Assembly: GCA_013397435.1 (NCBI GenBank)
Contig: VZRG01001635.1
Span: 1 to 64,000 of the forward strand
Direction: 5' to 3'
Length of the DNA: 64,000 nt
Source: Erythrocercus mccallii
Taxonomy: Eukaryota; Chordata; Aves; Passeriformes; Dicruridae
Positions 1 through 13,055 of the stretch are shown here, in pieces; position 1 is the stretch's first letter, and each line of letters begins with the position of its first letter. The position numbers and the translations under genes are program-made. The notes beneath the pieces are model-generated. The model was given only the letters and a program-made list of their open reading frames with translations. It ran no database searches and was not told where the DNA came from.

Positions 1-647
1 TAAGGATCTTTGAGGATTCCACCATCCAGCTTTCAGGGATTAAAAGCAACAGCAGCCCCAAAAATCTTGTTTGCCCACATTTCAAATTGTTAGAAACACT
101 GGTTTTAGGCTTCAAAGCAATGAGACCTATAAAGACATGATCAAATGGTTAATTAAGATATACATTTTCTCTCATCCTTCATTTAGAGAATGAAAACATT
201 CCAATGGGATATATTCTTGAACGGTGTGGCTATAATTATGTTATCTGCAATTATGTCATAAGATTTGATATTTCAAATCTATTCAGATACCTTTCAGGGT
301 TTTTCAATACAGAAGCATTTTAGCCCTCAATGTATCTAATAACGTGAATTCACTGAGATGATGTGTTGAAGATTAAAGAACTAAATCTTGCAATTATTGC
401 AGTCATAAAACATGCTAGGTAATAAACTGAGAAACATTTTATAGAATGATTTAGCACCTTTGTTAGTCAATGGGAAGAAACAAATGAGATTGGTCCTAAT
501 GAATTTTCCTTGGAAATCAAGGAAGTCAAAGTGAGTTAGGAAATCAGTGTGAACAAGGCACACAACATTTAAACCCCAGCACATCTACAATGCAATGCAG
601 ATGCTTTGCAAGCATTTCTGAGGTAGCATTGCAAAGTGTGAGCTGTG

Positions 648-835
648 TGTGAGCACATCCCAGTGTCTGGGCAGAGCAGCCCACGGAGCGATGTGCTGCC
701 AGATCCCGTGCCACGTTCTGCTTAGGGAAGCAGGGCACTGCAGGATGTGGGTCTGCACAGGGGCTGCACTCGAGCTCTGTGGGCACCACACAGCTCTCCA
801 GCCTGCAGTGACAGGTATTCCCATGGTTTCCAAGC
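648..835. other. GC-richer islet, unassigned
   Basis: This patch stands out from the AT-rich flanks by its GC content and its runs of GCAGCC, GGGCAC and CTGCAG-type words. It has few CpG dinucleotides, so it is not a CpG island. Overlapping short frames run through it on both strands, as expected when stop codons become rarer in GC-rich DNA, and none resembles a known protein. An old transposon fragment or a non-coding exon would look similar. I cannot choose between them by eye. Confidence 0.4.
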
Positions 836-2237
836 TTCGTGCAAACTTCCAAAGAGTGAGAGATTCTATACTTTCTCCACAGTGTTCGCTCATTTCACAT
901 TTCAGTATTCTCACTGCCATTCCTATCAGCAGCTCTTTTTAAAATTGTAACCTACTCAATTGCCAACTTTTGTTATAATCCCAAATTTATAAATAAAAGA
1001 AAATGACTGCTTAAAAAAACTAATCAAAGCACTTGGCTGACTATAGAGATGTGTTATTACAGATCTCTTTGTTTGCTTTGAAAGTGCTTGTCTTTTCTTT
1101 CCAAATGCTGGTCTAATTTTCATCATAATGATTTTAGCTTTGCCTTCCTTTTAAAAAACAGCATTAAATTAAAAAATGAGTATGTTCCAGTGGTCAAATC
1201 TGTTGATGGCAAAACATACTTAATTCTTAATGGAGGTATAACCTTGTTAAAGACTGAGTGAAAACTAAATCATGGCCTTACAAAGAGAAAAATAATGCAG
1301 CTTGTTCCAGGCATAAACAGGGAGAGGGGAAAGGGGAAAAGTGTCAACTATAAACAAATCTGTGCAATGGTGGCAAGCTTGGTGTCCAGCTGGAAAATTG
1401 TCTTGTGTACAGAAATGACTGTGGGAATAGTGACTGATAGAAGTGAGTGGTTGGCACAAGACAGGCTGCTGTGGTGACCCTTGAAAAAGCAGTTTTTTCT
1501 ACAGGGTCTGTGCTCCTCTGTATCCTTGTCTGAGAAAACAAATCAATGCACACTTTGTAAAGTGTATAACCATGGTTTTTCTAAATGGAAATGCAGCCTT
1601 TGGATACCCCTATGCACAGGCGAGAGAAGCTTTCTCTTGCTAGTACATCACACGCAACTAAAAAAGAATTGGAATTTGGTATGCAGAAACCTGATTCTCA
1701 GCTGCTGGAAGATGAACTTCCACTGCAACAATGTAGATTTACATAAGCTCACAACCAGTACTTTAACTTCAGCAGCAACAGAAAACAGTAATTGATATTT
1801 TTAAAAAAATACAGTTATAAAGAATCATAGTAATTTTAGATTTCTTGTCTGAAGTTAATGCAAGCACATAAAATGGCAATGAGCTAAAAATATTTATTTC
1901 CCAGAGACTTCAAAATAAGCTTAGCTGTGATGAGATTGGTTACTATTTTTAATGGAAAAGAGGAATAATTAGAGGGAATTTTAAAATTAATATTTTTTAA
2001 TTAACATTCCTGTCTTTACAGAAAAGAGGGAGAGTGTAAAGAAGTGCTAAAAATTAAGTATGTGAACACTGAAACAAGCAGCCTTAACTTTTAAATATGA
2101 AGTCAAAGTTGACTGATTTACAAATGAATTCTAGATATGGATTTTCCTTTCAAGGATTCATCTGCTGTTTGGGGGTTTAGATGGTGATTAGTGGTAAAAC
2201 TTGTATTGCTTGTATGGATCTGCGCTTTGGGAGGATG

Positions 2238-2412
2238 ACAGGTAGCCAGTTCCCCTACAGGGGCAGGAAATGCTTCGCAGGCAGTCTCTCCGTGGCTGGG
2301 CAGAGGGATGGGAAGGCTGCCAGGCCACCTGCAGTGCTGCTTTGGGTGTTCCTGTGAGCACAGCTGGAAGCCCATGGGCAGTGTCTCACCCTGCTCCCAG
2401 GGGAGTGTTGGT
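2238..2412. other. GC-richer islet, unassigned
   Basis: A GC-rich patch (runs such as GGCTGCCAGGCCACC) sits abruptly between AT-rich sequence on both sides. Short frames exist on both strands (minus 2118-2507 is the longest, 129 codons), but the translated text is proline- and serine-rich low-information sequence with no domain. CpG is scarce. Read on the minus strand there is a moderate donor-like AGG|GTGAGA near 2383-2391, without a convincing upstream acceptor. Confidence 0.4.
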
Positions 2413-2805
2413 GGGGAGGATACAGGGTAATAACTGGAACACACAACTAAACTTCCAAAAGTGACCTTTGGGGCTCCCTTTTTTTTTGGTAGACTATTGG
2501 CAAACATCCAGAAGCTCAGTGTTTAAAGGGACAGCCCAGTATCTAAGGAAATAATCAGTGTAATCAGTGTAAGCATTGCTATGGCACCAATTTCTTCCAG
2601 ATCAATGGATAAAATGCTTGTTTCAAATGTGTGTCTATAACTTGTAAGTAGACTTTATTTATTCTCTGTTTTATTTCCTCCTCAGTATTCTCAATCACCA
2701 CAATGAAGCTTCTAAAGAGCACTTGTGAAGAGCACAGTGCAACAATTGGTGAAGCAAGTGGGTTCAACAATCTATATATTGACACAATGAATTCAATAGA
2801 AAACT

Positions 2806-2832
2806 AATTAATAATAATAAAAATAATAATAA
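2806..2832. repeat. Imperfect (ATA)n microsatellite
   Basis: About nine ATA/AAT units, interrupted once by an AAA. It contains an AATAAA hexamer by composition, which should not be read as a poly(A) signal on that evidence alone. Confidence 0.9.
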
Positions 2833-2852
2833 GATAGCGCTTTGCCCTCTAT

Positions 2853-2874
2853 AGCTTCTTTTATCAAAGAAGCT
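2853..2874. repeat. Perfect 9-bp inverted repeat, 4-nt loop
   Basis: AGCTTCTTT, loop TATC, AAAGAAGCT. The arms match exactly. Beyond them only scattered pairs continue, so the stem is far shorter than a microRNA precursor. Confidence 0.85.
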
Positions 2875-5800
2875 CTAAAAGCTTTGCAAATATTAATTAA
2901 GCCTCAGAAACACTCTGATAAGCATCTCTTTCCTCTCATTTTCTCCCTGTAACTAATATTAATTTCTGGATTACAATGGATCAGAACTACAAATCAAGAA
3001 AGACTGGAAGGTAAAAAAATCCCCCCGGTACAGTTTTAAGGTTACCCACAGAATCAAAGCTTGTATGGGTGAAACCCACTGCTGCATCTGATGCTCTGCA
3101 GAATAATCTGTGCACCTGCCCTTGCACTCCAATTTGTGTGAAGTGTTTCTTTGGCCCACAGTGCGTGCAGCTGTTTAATCAATTTTTTTAATCAACATAT
3201 AATCCTTTCCTAAGCAGTAAAATTTATTGATTGTTCTTACTACTACATTTACAGTCTAACACAGATTTAGATAAAGTGATATTTTTTTCTTATTTTAGGA
3301 GAATATTCTTCAAAGCTTAATAAAGAGTTCATATATTCTAGTGTGCAGAAGGCTGGTCTAGGATCTTGAGATCTAATCCTATTTGCAAACGGCTTGAATT
3401 GTAGCTTTGGAAAAATATTTTAATCTCATTACTTCTATTTCCTGCTTTGGAGAAGAGATAAATAGTATTTGTTTATATTCAGGGTTTCTAGAAGGATTAT
3501 TTAAATGTTGTTTAAAAGACAGTGTGGCTCAGTGCACTGTCTCAGAACAGGAACAAGGCAATTATCTGTTTATTGAGGCATTTATTTATTATTCCCTAAT
3601 TTCATGAGCTTGGCCTGGCTGATCTGGGCCATTCTACAGAGGACAAGATTTTGGTGAGATTTTTTTTCTACAACTTTATCAGCAGCTTCCACTTCCTGCT
3701 CTCACTTTATTCACCTATAAGAATGCAATAATCTTAATTATTTTCCAGTGCAAAGTCAAATCTTGTCCAGCATTTGGCAGCTACACAGTGCCATTCCAAC
3801 TGCTTTTTTCTTTGGTTCTTGGAATACCACTTCCTATTTCCTATTGCACCTCACAATCCCTTTGTATTTTTGGGCTTCACACCGTTCTTCAGATGAATAA
3901 CTGCTGAACCTGACTGTCCATACTGGCTTTTCACATGCAAGAGCGAGTTGGTATCATCTCTGAGTCTGATCTGGTGACAGAAAGAATGTCTAAATTCAAG
4001 TTATTCACAGAAAACTGTTTCACCTGGTTTGTGCTGTTATTTCAGACAGCCAAATGATTTCTGCTCGAGTGAAGACAGCGGTGTGGTGCCACTGCAAACG
4101 CTGCGTGTGCTTGCTCAGGGCTCTGTGAAAGTCACTGGCTTGGCAAACGGGCTCTGCAGCGTCACTCGCATTCCTTCTCATCTGCTGACTTTTACACAGA
4201 ATTTCATTTGCAGACGGAACTTGAAGATCTTAAACTAAAGCTCTCTTGGACAGGGATGGAAATGTGAGAGAGGTGAGGAGAGGTGAAGTGACCTTTAGGT
4301 AGCCTACTTCTCTGACAAATACTTCTCACTCGTTGGAAAGCTGCGACGCAGGTTCTGACGCAGTTTGCAGCAGCTCTTGTCAAGAAGTCAGGGTGTAAAG
4401 ACGTTTGTCCCGTTTCTCTTGTGGACAATTTTAGACAAACATGGTATTGCTTAATTCTAATGAACTATATGCAAATATTTGATTAGTCACTGCAGAATAA
4501 ATTTGTAGATGGTCTTTTTAAACTCAGGAAAACATTTGAAGTTCTTTTCCTACCTGTTCACAAGCCCAGAAAGGAGGGACTGTTCAGATGCCCTTCCAGT
4601 GCCTGAGTGTGAACTTTTAGCCCCCTAAAATGTCTAACTTCTAAGGGGAGTGAGGAGTCTGACTGTGAGAAATGCGTTTTAATAAGTCCTGTACTAGTGA
4701 ATGCCCAGGGTGCTTGAGCGTTTACCGCCTGAGAGTAACTCTCTGTGTCTCACCCACGCACTCTAAACTCTGTCCTGACAAAACCTCTCTTGCCAGTAAT
4801 GCTTTGAGACATTGGGCTCCCTGACAGTGCTCTGAACTGTGCAGAAACTGGTTGTTTAAAGGACATGGTGTAAATTGGACTTTTGGATCTAGTTCTCTGT
4901 GTTATGCTAACAAGGTTGGGGAAAACATTAGCTGAAATCTATTCTAGTTACTATCACGGTCAAAAAATGGCAAATAAAAGCAGTCAGAATCAATTTTTGA
5001 AGTATTGAGATTATCAACATTTTTTTTGTGTGAGTTTCATTTGGTCCACAAATTAAGAATAATTATCTTTTCAGGTGGAAATTTGTGTTTTCTGAGATTA
5101 CTAATTTGTACAAAATTATGGTACCTTAGTAATTCTCTCCAAGGTTGTGGCCCACATGTGTGATGTTAGGAATTTAAACATATGTGCATGTATTTTAAAT
5201 TTACATTTCACAGAAAGTGTATAACAAATAGTTCCAACAATTATTCACTACTATGAGTTCAAAGAGCAAATTTACAATTGCGTCCATTCAGAACTTGTAT
5301 ATATCTTTGTAAAGTTGTAAATCAAAAATCTTGTATGAGGACTGCATTTTTAAAGAATCTTTTGAATTCCAGGGATACGATAAAGAAAAACTTTCTTCGT
5401 CAATTTATTTTACCATAAAGAACACCACCCTAGTTAGCTGTTGCAGGCTGTTGCCTCTTACACAGGGATCAGTGTTATAACACAAACACCATATCAGAAG
5501 TGGCATATTTAGCAGCCAATTATGCATATAATATCCAGCTAATGATTTAGTCATCTATTTCCCATAATTTTCTTGCTCCTATAAAATAACATAATACTTA
5601 GAGCACATACATACAATTTGCTAGTTTGACTGAAGCACCTTAGCAGAGCCATCTTTTCAATAGTTCCTTCAGGTTTCATCACCATGCTATTACTGTGGAT
5701 TAATTAGCCTTTCCCAACAGAATGGTGGTGTTAGAATATGAATGAAGTCCTGCAGCGATCCCTTTCAAGTGTGGGATCACTGGGTTAATCTCTACATGAA

Positions 5801-8800
5801 ACAGTTTGCTTACTGAATGGAAGAGCTGCCATGTGGGCTAAAGCTGGCAAAGTCAATATATTTTAAGAGATTTAGTAAGACATACTCTTCAGAAGTAGCT
5901 TCACAAGAACTGTGTGGTCTGCAATAATTTAATAAATTGGAATTACTTTTATATTCAATTGGAGTACAGCTTTAGTTTTCATCCTTTCCATTTGCTATAT
6001 AACAAAGACCTAAAGTAATTGACTGTAATCTTGGGCTGTCACCCTGGGAGGAGGCAGAGCAGGGAGGGTGCTGCTTCAAGTCGTCCTGATACATTCCAGC
6101 TACGACAGAAACATTAACGAGCCCCAGGTTATTAGCCTGTGATTATCTTTTCTCTGGCAGAGAACAACAACCTGACACAGTGGCTATACACAGTGCCCAC
6201 ACAGGGATCCGAATTTGGTATCAGTAGGGCCCAGTTACTGGAGGAGCAGCCCTAAATCCCCTCCCTGCCACTGTTGGAGTTTTCAGTCAAGGCTACACAC
6301 TTGGCTTCCCCGGTCTGCTCACTGTCATGCTTGTCATGCTTGCTTACTGTTAATATTTTGAGCATCCTACAAATTGTTAGTAACTGAATTCTTCCCACAA
6401 ATGCCATGTGCCATGTCCTCTAACCCTAATATTCTCCCCTGAGTGATTTTACCCTGCTGACTGTCCCAGCCTGGCAAAGGGGCTTGCGCCTCTGCGCAGG
6501 GCTCCTGAGAAGTGCCAACAGGGGGAAAAGCTCATCAATTGTATGTGCATTTTCCTCAGGGAGAGCTAAACTGGAGCTGGATGTGTGACTTGTGGCTGGA
6601 ATGAGAGCAAAAGGAATGTGATCCTTGCATCAGAAACAACGTGAGCATTTCTTGGTGGAGAAGTATTCTCAGTGGGAGCTTGCTAAATATTTCTTAGAAT
6701 GGTCATTTCTGTGTTTATTTTTTTGTTAAGTGGTCATTGTCCTACCCAGGTATACACCCTCCTTACTGCCAGAAGGACAAAGCTCTACAGGGATTACTTC
6801 ATTTTAAGTAAATATTCTTTGCTCTTATGCTTGTCTGCTGTTAAATCATAGTTCAACAGCAGTGACTGAAGTGGGTCATACTTGTTTTGCCTGATTTCCA
6901 AGTAAATTTAACAAAGTGGAGTCAAACATCTAACTCAAACATTATTTGGTTTACCTTCCACTTAGGGCTGTGAAAGAAACACGAGACAAAAGGAGAAACC
7001 TGTAAAAATATGAAAAGTAAAGAGGGAGAAGGAGGAGTTATCACTGCCTACCTGCTGATCTTTCCATAGGTACACAGGCTGAGGGCAATCACTGGCTATC
7101 AGTTAAGTAGCTTAGTGAAAAATTTGTAGCAGAAAGTGTATTTCAGCCCTTTCAGTAGATGATATTTTCTATTCAAGATATCAAAAGTGCTTTTTTTTTT
7201 TTAACCTCGATGCCTGCTAAAAAGGAACACTAGCTGGAAGAGAAAAGCTGACAGTTAGTAATAAATCTTGCTGTGGTTCCTAGCACCAAATTTTCATCTG
7301 CCCATGTCCTGCTTGCTGTCTCACATCTCCTTTCTTTTCTAGTGCAGTTGCAGTTTTGAGGGTCTTCCATAACAACACCCACTTTCATTTGCAGGAGGGG
7401 AGGCATGAAGATTTCTGATGATGAATAAGATATGTTCCCTCTCCTACAGTGGACAAAAGTGATCAGAAATTCAAGCCTTCCATGCTGCAGCTGCAAGAGG
7501 GTAGCTAGGGGCACATCCTCATGCCCCTAGACCCCAGGGAGTCTTTCAAATGATGCCTCTGCCCCCTCCCTTCTGATAAAGCAGGGAAAAGCAAGAGGGC
7601 AGCCTGAGCTTTAGGAGTGTGTCTGTGAGGATAGGGCTGTGCTTGAAAGGCTGGCAGGATATGCATAGCCGACATACACAAAGCAGTTTTTACAGCTTCA
7701 GGGTAATGAAGATATCAAATATATCCTGAGATTTTTTTCTGAGAATTGGCTCCTGTTAGAGCTAGTTTCATTGCACCTGAAGCACTGCTATCAAATTTTT
7801 TTGTACTTTTTTTTTGTCATGAATGATTTCAGTAGAACTGTCTGTTAAGCATTTATTTTCCTTTTATATTTTTCTCTAGCACAGAATGAAAATTGTTTAC
7901 AGGAAGAACTAGTCTCCCTACTTAGTATGCAGCACAATTTAGTGCTTAGAGTACCTGTTCTGTAGTTGCGTATGTGTATACACAGCTAAATATGTACTTC
8001 TCAATAGGGCTTAACCTTCTATGAACATATGCTGTAAATCTACGCTGTTTGCATAATGTTTATCCAGCTTGGTAGAATTCTAAGGTTTAGTGATATAGAA
8101 AACTTAAGGTGTTTTTTAATGTGGTAGGTATGGAGGGGATCCTGAGATCAGCTCTTTGTCTTGGTTCCTGAGGATGCTTTGAAGGCAGCTAAGCAGGGAT
8201 GGCAGTTCTGTTTTGTGGTGCTACTGCCAGTTCTGCTACTGTTCCTCCACCATCTCTAAACTAAGTATTTTGAAAATTGACAGATCCCTTTTAAGTAGAG
8301 TTTTAGCCCTACTGGATATTGTCAAATAGAAGTGGCATGAGATGATGCTTTTTATATTTTGTGTTCAGCTTCTTGATTATTGTACTGAAAGCAGACTGCA
8401 GATTTTAAATTTGAGCTGATGGATGAAACTGTACAGCTGAAGAGACACAGCACACGTGAAAAGTTTGCAATAGCTTCCTATGCTAAATGACTGAACATCA
8501 GCCAGTAGTGAAATGGCATTAAAGGTCTAGGTCTAGTGAGCTGGTAAAGAGATTATTCCCTGAGATCCTGAGATGGGAGATTTTTGGTAGCAATTATTAT
8601 ACTATGAATCTGTGAATGTTATGGCAATAGGTCTAGTGTCTCTTCTTTGGGGACTTAAATAGAAGGATTTAATTGTTCTATTTTAATTCATTCCATACCT
8701 CAGCCTAACTTATAGAGTTTGGAGAGAATAATAATGGAAAAACCAAGTTTTATTTTCTTCTTCTACATTGGCAGGTATCCTGTAATGGAATTTTTTTTCC

Positions 8801-9820
8801 AGTTGTCAGCAGCCTCAAATCTAAACTTGTTGTTTAACATTTTCATTGGATGAAAATGCAATTGACAGGGAGAAAATACTGTCTGAAGGAAAGTTAAAAA
8901 TTACTTCTGGAAAAAAAATTAATGCTGTAAGCAGAAGGAAAAAGTAGCAAAACTCTAGTAGGACTACTTGTTAAAGATAATGCTATCAGATTAAAAGGAA
9001 ATTCTTAAAAAATTAATCTATAGACATGGAATTTCTGTGTACTGACTTCACACAAGGAAAGAGGAAAAACCTTGTAACTTTCACCTCCCTTGGCAAAGCA
9101 ACTTCATCATCTGCTATCAGTTTTGATCTTTAGAACTCTTTTTTTAATGTTTTGTCCTGAAGTGCCATAAAGACCATAAACAGAGCTGTCTTACCTATAA
9201 CATTTCCTGTGTTTTTTCCTACAAGTCACTGTCACCGTAAGATTGAAAGTATAACATTGTCCACACACCATACTATATGCTGTTTGTGGCAAGCAATTTG
9301 GTGTAGTGTGGAATGGAAATAAGGGAGTTCTGTAGCAGCTGTCTGCTGTTGTATAGAGCAGGAGAGGCCTTCAAAGTCTCTTATCTGAAGCTCTGGAATT
9401 CTGGCAGGCTGATGAGCTGAAGGAGAATGGAGCCACAGGCACAGCAGAGGCAATAATCTTGTGCTCAGTTCCGTGTGTGCTGAGAGAATATTGTGGCTAA
9501 ATACTGGAAATAGATCTTCTGAGGAGTGAACTCTGGACTTCCAGGGGGCTCTGTGCCTCCATACAAGCAGCACATCTGGTGGTAACCAGGCTCTGCTGAT
9601 TCTTTAGGCGTGCATTCCATTTCGTCCAGAATTAGAGTCTGTATTTAGAATCAGGTAAATTTCATGTACACAGAAAAATAAAAAGACCCTTCTATTGTCT
9701 GCTTAAGGCCTTTACTTAGGTTTTATAATTTGCATATTGCATTTTCTCCAGAGAGTTGCAATTCATTAATTACATCACTAGCATTGCTACAAAATGAGTT
9801 ATAAGATCCAGATGATGAGT

Positions 9821-9850
9821 TGCACATTCAAAAATTGCACATTCAAAAAT
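9821..9850. repeat. Perfect 15-bp direct tandem duplication
   Basis: Two identical head-to-tail copies of TGCACATTCAAAAAT with no spacer. It looks like a recent replication-slippage duplication. Confidence 0.95.
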
Positions 9851-10079
9851 GTGTAGTATGGAAAACAATGTTAAATCACAGTGTTTGATTAAAAATGTGT
9901 TGCTGATTTTTTTAAGCCACTTTGAATAAATATTTGAAGACTTCTGTTAAAAATAAAATTACAGAGTAACTTCTCATCATGAGGAGGAATCACTGTAGTC
10001 CTGTGTTACAGAAATAGTAGAAGTGAGAAAAATCATGGGTTGAGTTTTAGACAGTTTAACAGGTAAAGCAAAACAAGGA

Positions 10080-10345
10080 ACCAATTCCCTGTTTCCTGTG
10101 GGCTGGCAGGTGTTCAGCCACCCCCAGGAAAGCAGGGCTCCATCACGTGTAATGGCCACCTGGGGAGGCAAACACCTTTCTGTGCTGAGCATGGCTCCAT
10201 GCAGTTTGGGACATGCCTGGGGTCACTGCGGGTCATGTCCCCTCCCAGCTCCTTGCACTCTTTCCCCAGCCTCCTCGCTGCTGGGGTGTTGCAAGAAGCA
10301 GAAAAGGCCTTGGCTCCTCACAAGGTCTGCTCAGCAATAACAGAA
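10080..10345. other. GC-richer islet, unassigned
   Basis: Moderately GC-rich patch with CCTCCCAGCTCC and CCCCAGCCTCC runs. Overlapping frames of 62-80 codons run on both strands, with no recognisable family. A CACGTG E-box lies near 10145. I see no paired splice sites that would make an exon here. Confidence 0.35.
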
Positions 10346-12650
10346 ACATCTCTTATATCATCACCACTGTGTTCAGCACAAATCTAAAGTAGTCCCATAG
10401 CCACTACTGTGAGGGAGACTGACTCTATTGCAGCCAAAACCAGCACACTCAAGGCTCCACTGAAAGGAGTATTATTGAAAATCAGAGGGAAGGCATTGCA
10501 TGCATATGTATAATGCAGGTTATTGCATACCTGCATTATTGCAGGTTAATGCTTCATGAAACAGAATAGTCTGGAAAAACACAGTGCAACAGCAGAGAGG
10601 AGCTGATAAAGAAACAGGAAAATGATCATATTTACTACAATGTGGGCCATTTATAATTTAAGATAATTTTTTTTAAGAATGTCTAACATTGATATGCTCT
10701 TTGGCTTTCTGTCTAAATAGGCAGCTTTCATCTGACTTTTGGTGCATTTCAGCAGATACCTAAACTTTCCAATTTGCATCAGGAAAAACTATAGCACTGT
10801 GACTCTATGGAGGCTGTAAAATATGTATTTTATTCTTTCATGTGAAAGATTGTTCATCATTAAAGCTCCTCTTAGGGCTTTAAAGTAGATTGCTTGGGAC
10901 ATGAAACGTGAGGTTTTAAGATGACATTGCTGTGCTGTAGAAAGTCTTTATAAAAGTGCAGGTGTAAGAAAAATTTGATCTGTTATTACCCTAACAAGTC
11001 ACATTTGTCTGCTAGCTTTAAAGCTTCTTTTAATCACAGGTCATAGTCTTTGATGTTCATGGTTACCTTTCATCCCTTTTCCAAAATTCTCTTCTCTGCC
11101 TTCCTTACATGCCCAAACCATAATTCTCAGTTCTGCTAAATCCATGTGTCAGACATTTTTTATTTGTGTACTCAGAAAGAGTTTTACAAATTTAACTTCA
11201 TTTCAATTCTAGTTTTAGTATAAGTGTGACTGAACTGTTGCTTTTTTTTTTTAACCTTTGTTTTTAAATATTTCTGTCTATAACAAACCTAAGGTTTGTT
11301 TTTATTGCTTATTAGGTAATTTTATTTCAGCTCATTACACTTCTAAAAGAGCTAGCAAAACATTTTAATGACTTGTTAATTAAATACTAACTCCTCCAAA
11401 GCTTTATAAAGGACGTGTATGTGATCCTGTATGTAAATTCTGTCATTTGGATTAGAGTGCTATGAACATCTCCTCCATGGCACTGGTGCTGATGCCTTTT
11501 CTTCTCCTTGTCAAGTGTCCATCCATCACATGTGGCATTCATATTGCTCCCATTTCACTGGGATTACTCTTACAGCAAAATGCAGCATCAAGTACATCTC
11601 ACTCCTCCCTCACTCTCTGTCTGAGGCTACATCCAGGCAGTAAAGGAAACACATTCACCACAAATCAGCGTTAGGAGACTTGGATGATGTGCCACAAACC
11701 TGCTCGGGCTTGTGGCCAAAGCCTTGATTTTGGAGTGTGTGGCACAAAGGCCAGCAGAGCAGGTAGCCAGTGTATATACAGAAAGTCACCAAGTATGACT
11801 CTTACAGCGAGTTTTTATCTGCATCTGTCCTTTATTGTAAGGTGTGGACTAGGTGAGGGACTATTAGAACATTTTAAAATGTCGTCTCTTTTAATCCTTC
11901 TGTTGTAATCATCCCTAACAATAGGAACCTTAGAAAGTAGCTGTGCATTAAGTGTTTATTGCAATAGAGCAGAAGTTATGCATTTCATTAAACTATTAAA
12001 ACTGGGGCCTAAATCTGGAAAATGTACTGGCTCCACAGATCTCAGATTCATTCAGTCAGAAGCATTTGGTACCAGGGATCAAATGATGAAAATTAGAAAA
12101 ACAATAGGTGATTCTGAGCTTTTTGCTTCCTTTTTTCCCTGCCCAGTTGACAGCAAAATCCTACAATAATAGAGCAAACTACAATGGCATCTGATGATTT
12201 TCTGGGAAGCAGGGAGTACACTCCAGCAGGGAACCAGAAGCCATGTCGTATTGATGCTTTATATGCTAAAGTTTAAAAGCCAAAACCTCAGCACTTGGTG
12301 ACTGAGACATGCTGAGAAAGGAAAAATTAGCCCTGTATTTCTAAACCAACTCATAATTTACTAAAATTTATAGCATTCTAACTTCAAAACACCAAATAAA
12401 CATGAAATAGGGAGATATTTAGGCCAATTTTAATCCAAGTGAGGATTATAGACTGCAGAAAGTTATTTCTTGGACACTATGTCAGACATCTTTGGTTATT
12501 CAATTGAAGTAAATTTCCTAGGCTTTTATTTTCAGTAATTTTAAATTAAGAAGACTTAGACTTTTCTTTTAATACAAAACATTAAACAAAAGATATTAAA
12601 AATTAATAATAATTCTTACAAAATTAAAAAACAAGCTATGGAGGAACAGG
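10345..12650. other. AT-rich non-coding stretch
   Basis: Apart from the hairpin at 10510-10539 and a near-palindrome at 11282-11300 (AACAAACC, TAA, GGTTTGTT), I see nothing but short spurious frames and T-rich tracts. No gene, RNA gene or nameable repeat was found. Confidence 0.6.
10510..10539. repeat. Perfect 11-bp inverted repeat, 8-nt loop
   Basis: ATAATGCAGGT, loop TATTGCAT, ACCTGCATTAT. All 11 pairs are Watson-Crick. The words TTGCAGGTTAATGC and TGCATATGTATAATGCAGG beside it repeat parts of the arm, so the local sequence is a small cluster of GCAGGTTA/TGCAT words rather than a single hairpin. Confidence 0.9.
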
Positions 12651-12654
12651 GTGA

Positions 12655-13055
12655 CAGAAATGTCAGCATTTCCACTGAGTTGCGCTTCCCAGGACACCTG
12701 GAGGTAGAGGTCAGGCCGCCCTGAGCTTGGCCAGCTGCAGCTTCCCCTTTGGCAGCTACCTACAAGGAGTCATCCTGAAGGCAGGGGCTGGTTTCCCCGA
12801 GTCACCCACCCAGGACGTGAGTCGCTTTCTTAAAGCTCAAGGCAAGTGCCTTGTTGGATGGCTTTGGCATCCGGGTTGCCTGCAGAGGGTGGCAAATACC
12901 TCCCAGGACACACATGATCCTCTGCCCCCTAGGAAGGAGCGGGCGGCAGGACATCTTACAGCATCCAAAATTATGCTGAATACTTGTGCTTTGGCAGCCA
13001 GGACCTGCCTCAAGTTGTCAGAGACAACCAGAGAACACCATGAAAAAAACTGAAG
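12655..13055. other. GC-richer islet with a 108-codon frame, unassigned
   Basis: This patch has more GC than its flanks and several CpGs, including GCGGGCGGC near 12947. A plus-strand frame at 12727-13053 runs through it (108 codons from an alternative start). Its translation has no domain, signal peptide or membrane segment that I recognise. A good plus-strand acceptor-like sequence (CTCTGCCCCCTAG) ends at about 12932, but no good donor follows. A degraded transposon or a non-coding exon is as likely as a protein-coding exon. Confidence 0.3.

Larger units (their letters stand above)
1..9390. other. AT-rich non-coding stretch, no gene recognised
   Basis: Reading frames here are all short (none above about 130 codons), overlap on opposite strands, and show no recognisable domain or conserved motif. 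I see no tRNA, no rRNA and no interspersed repeat that I can name. The stretch contains two GC-richer islets, an ATA microsatellite, a small perfect hairpin near 2.86 kb and a T12 run at 7191-7202, listed separately where useful. Strong pyrimidine tracts ending in AG occur on the plus strand at 2681-2685 and 3294-3298, but neither is followed by a good donor. The rest reads as ordinary intergenic or intronic sequence. Confidence 0.7.
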
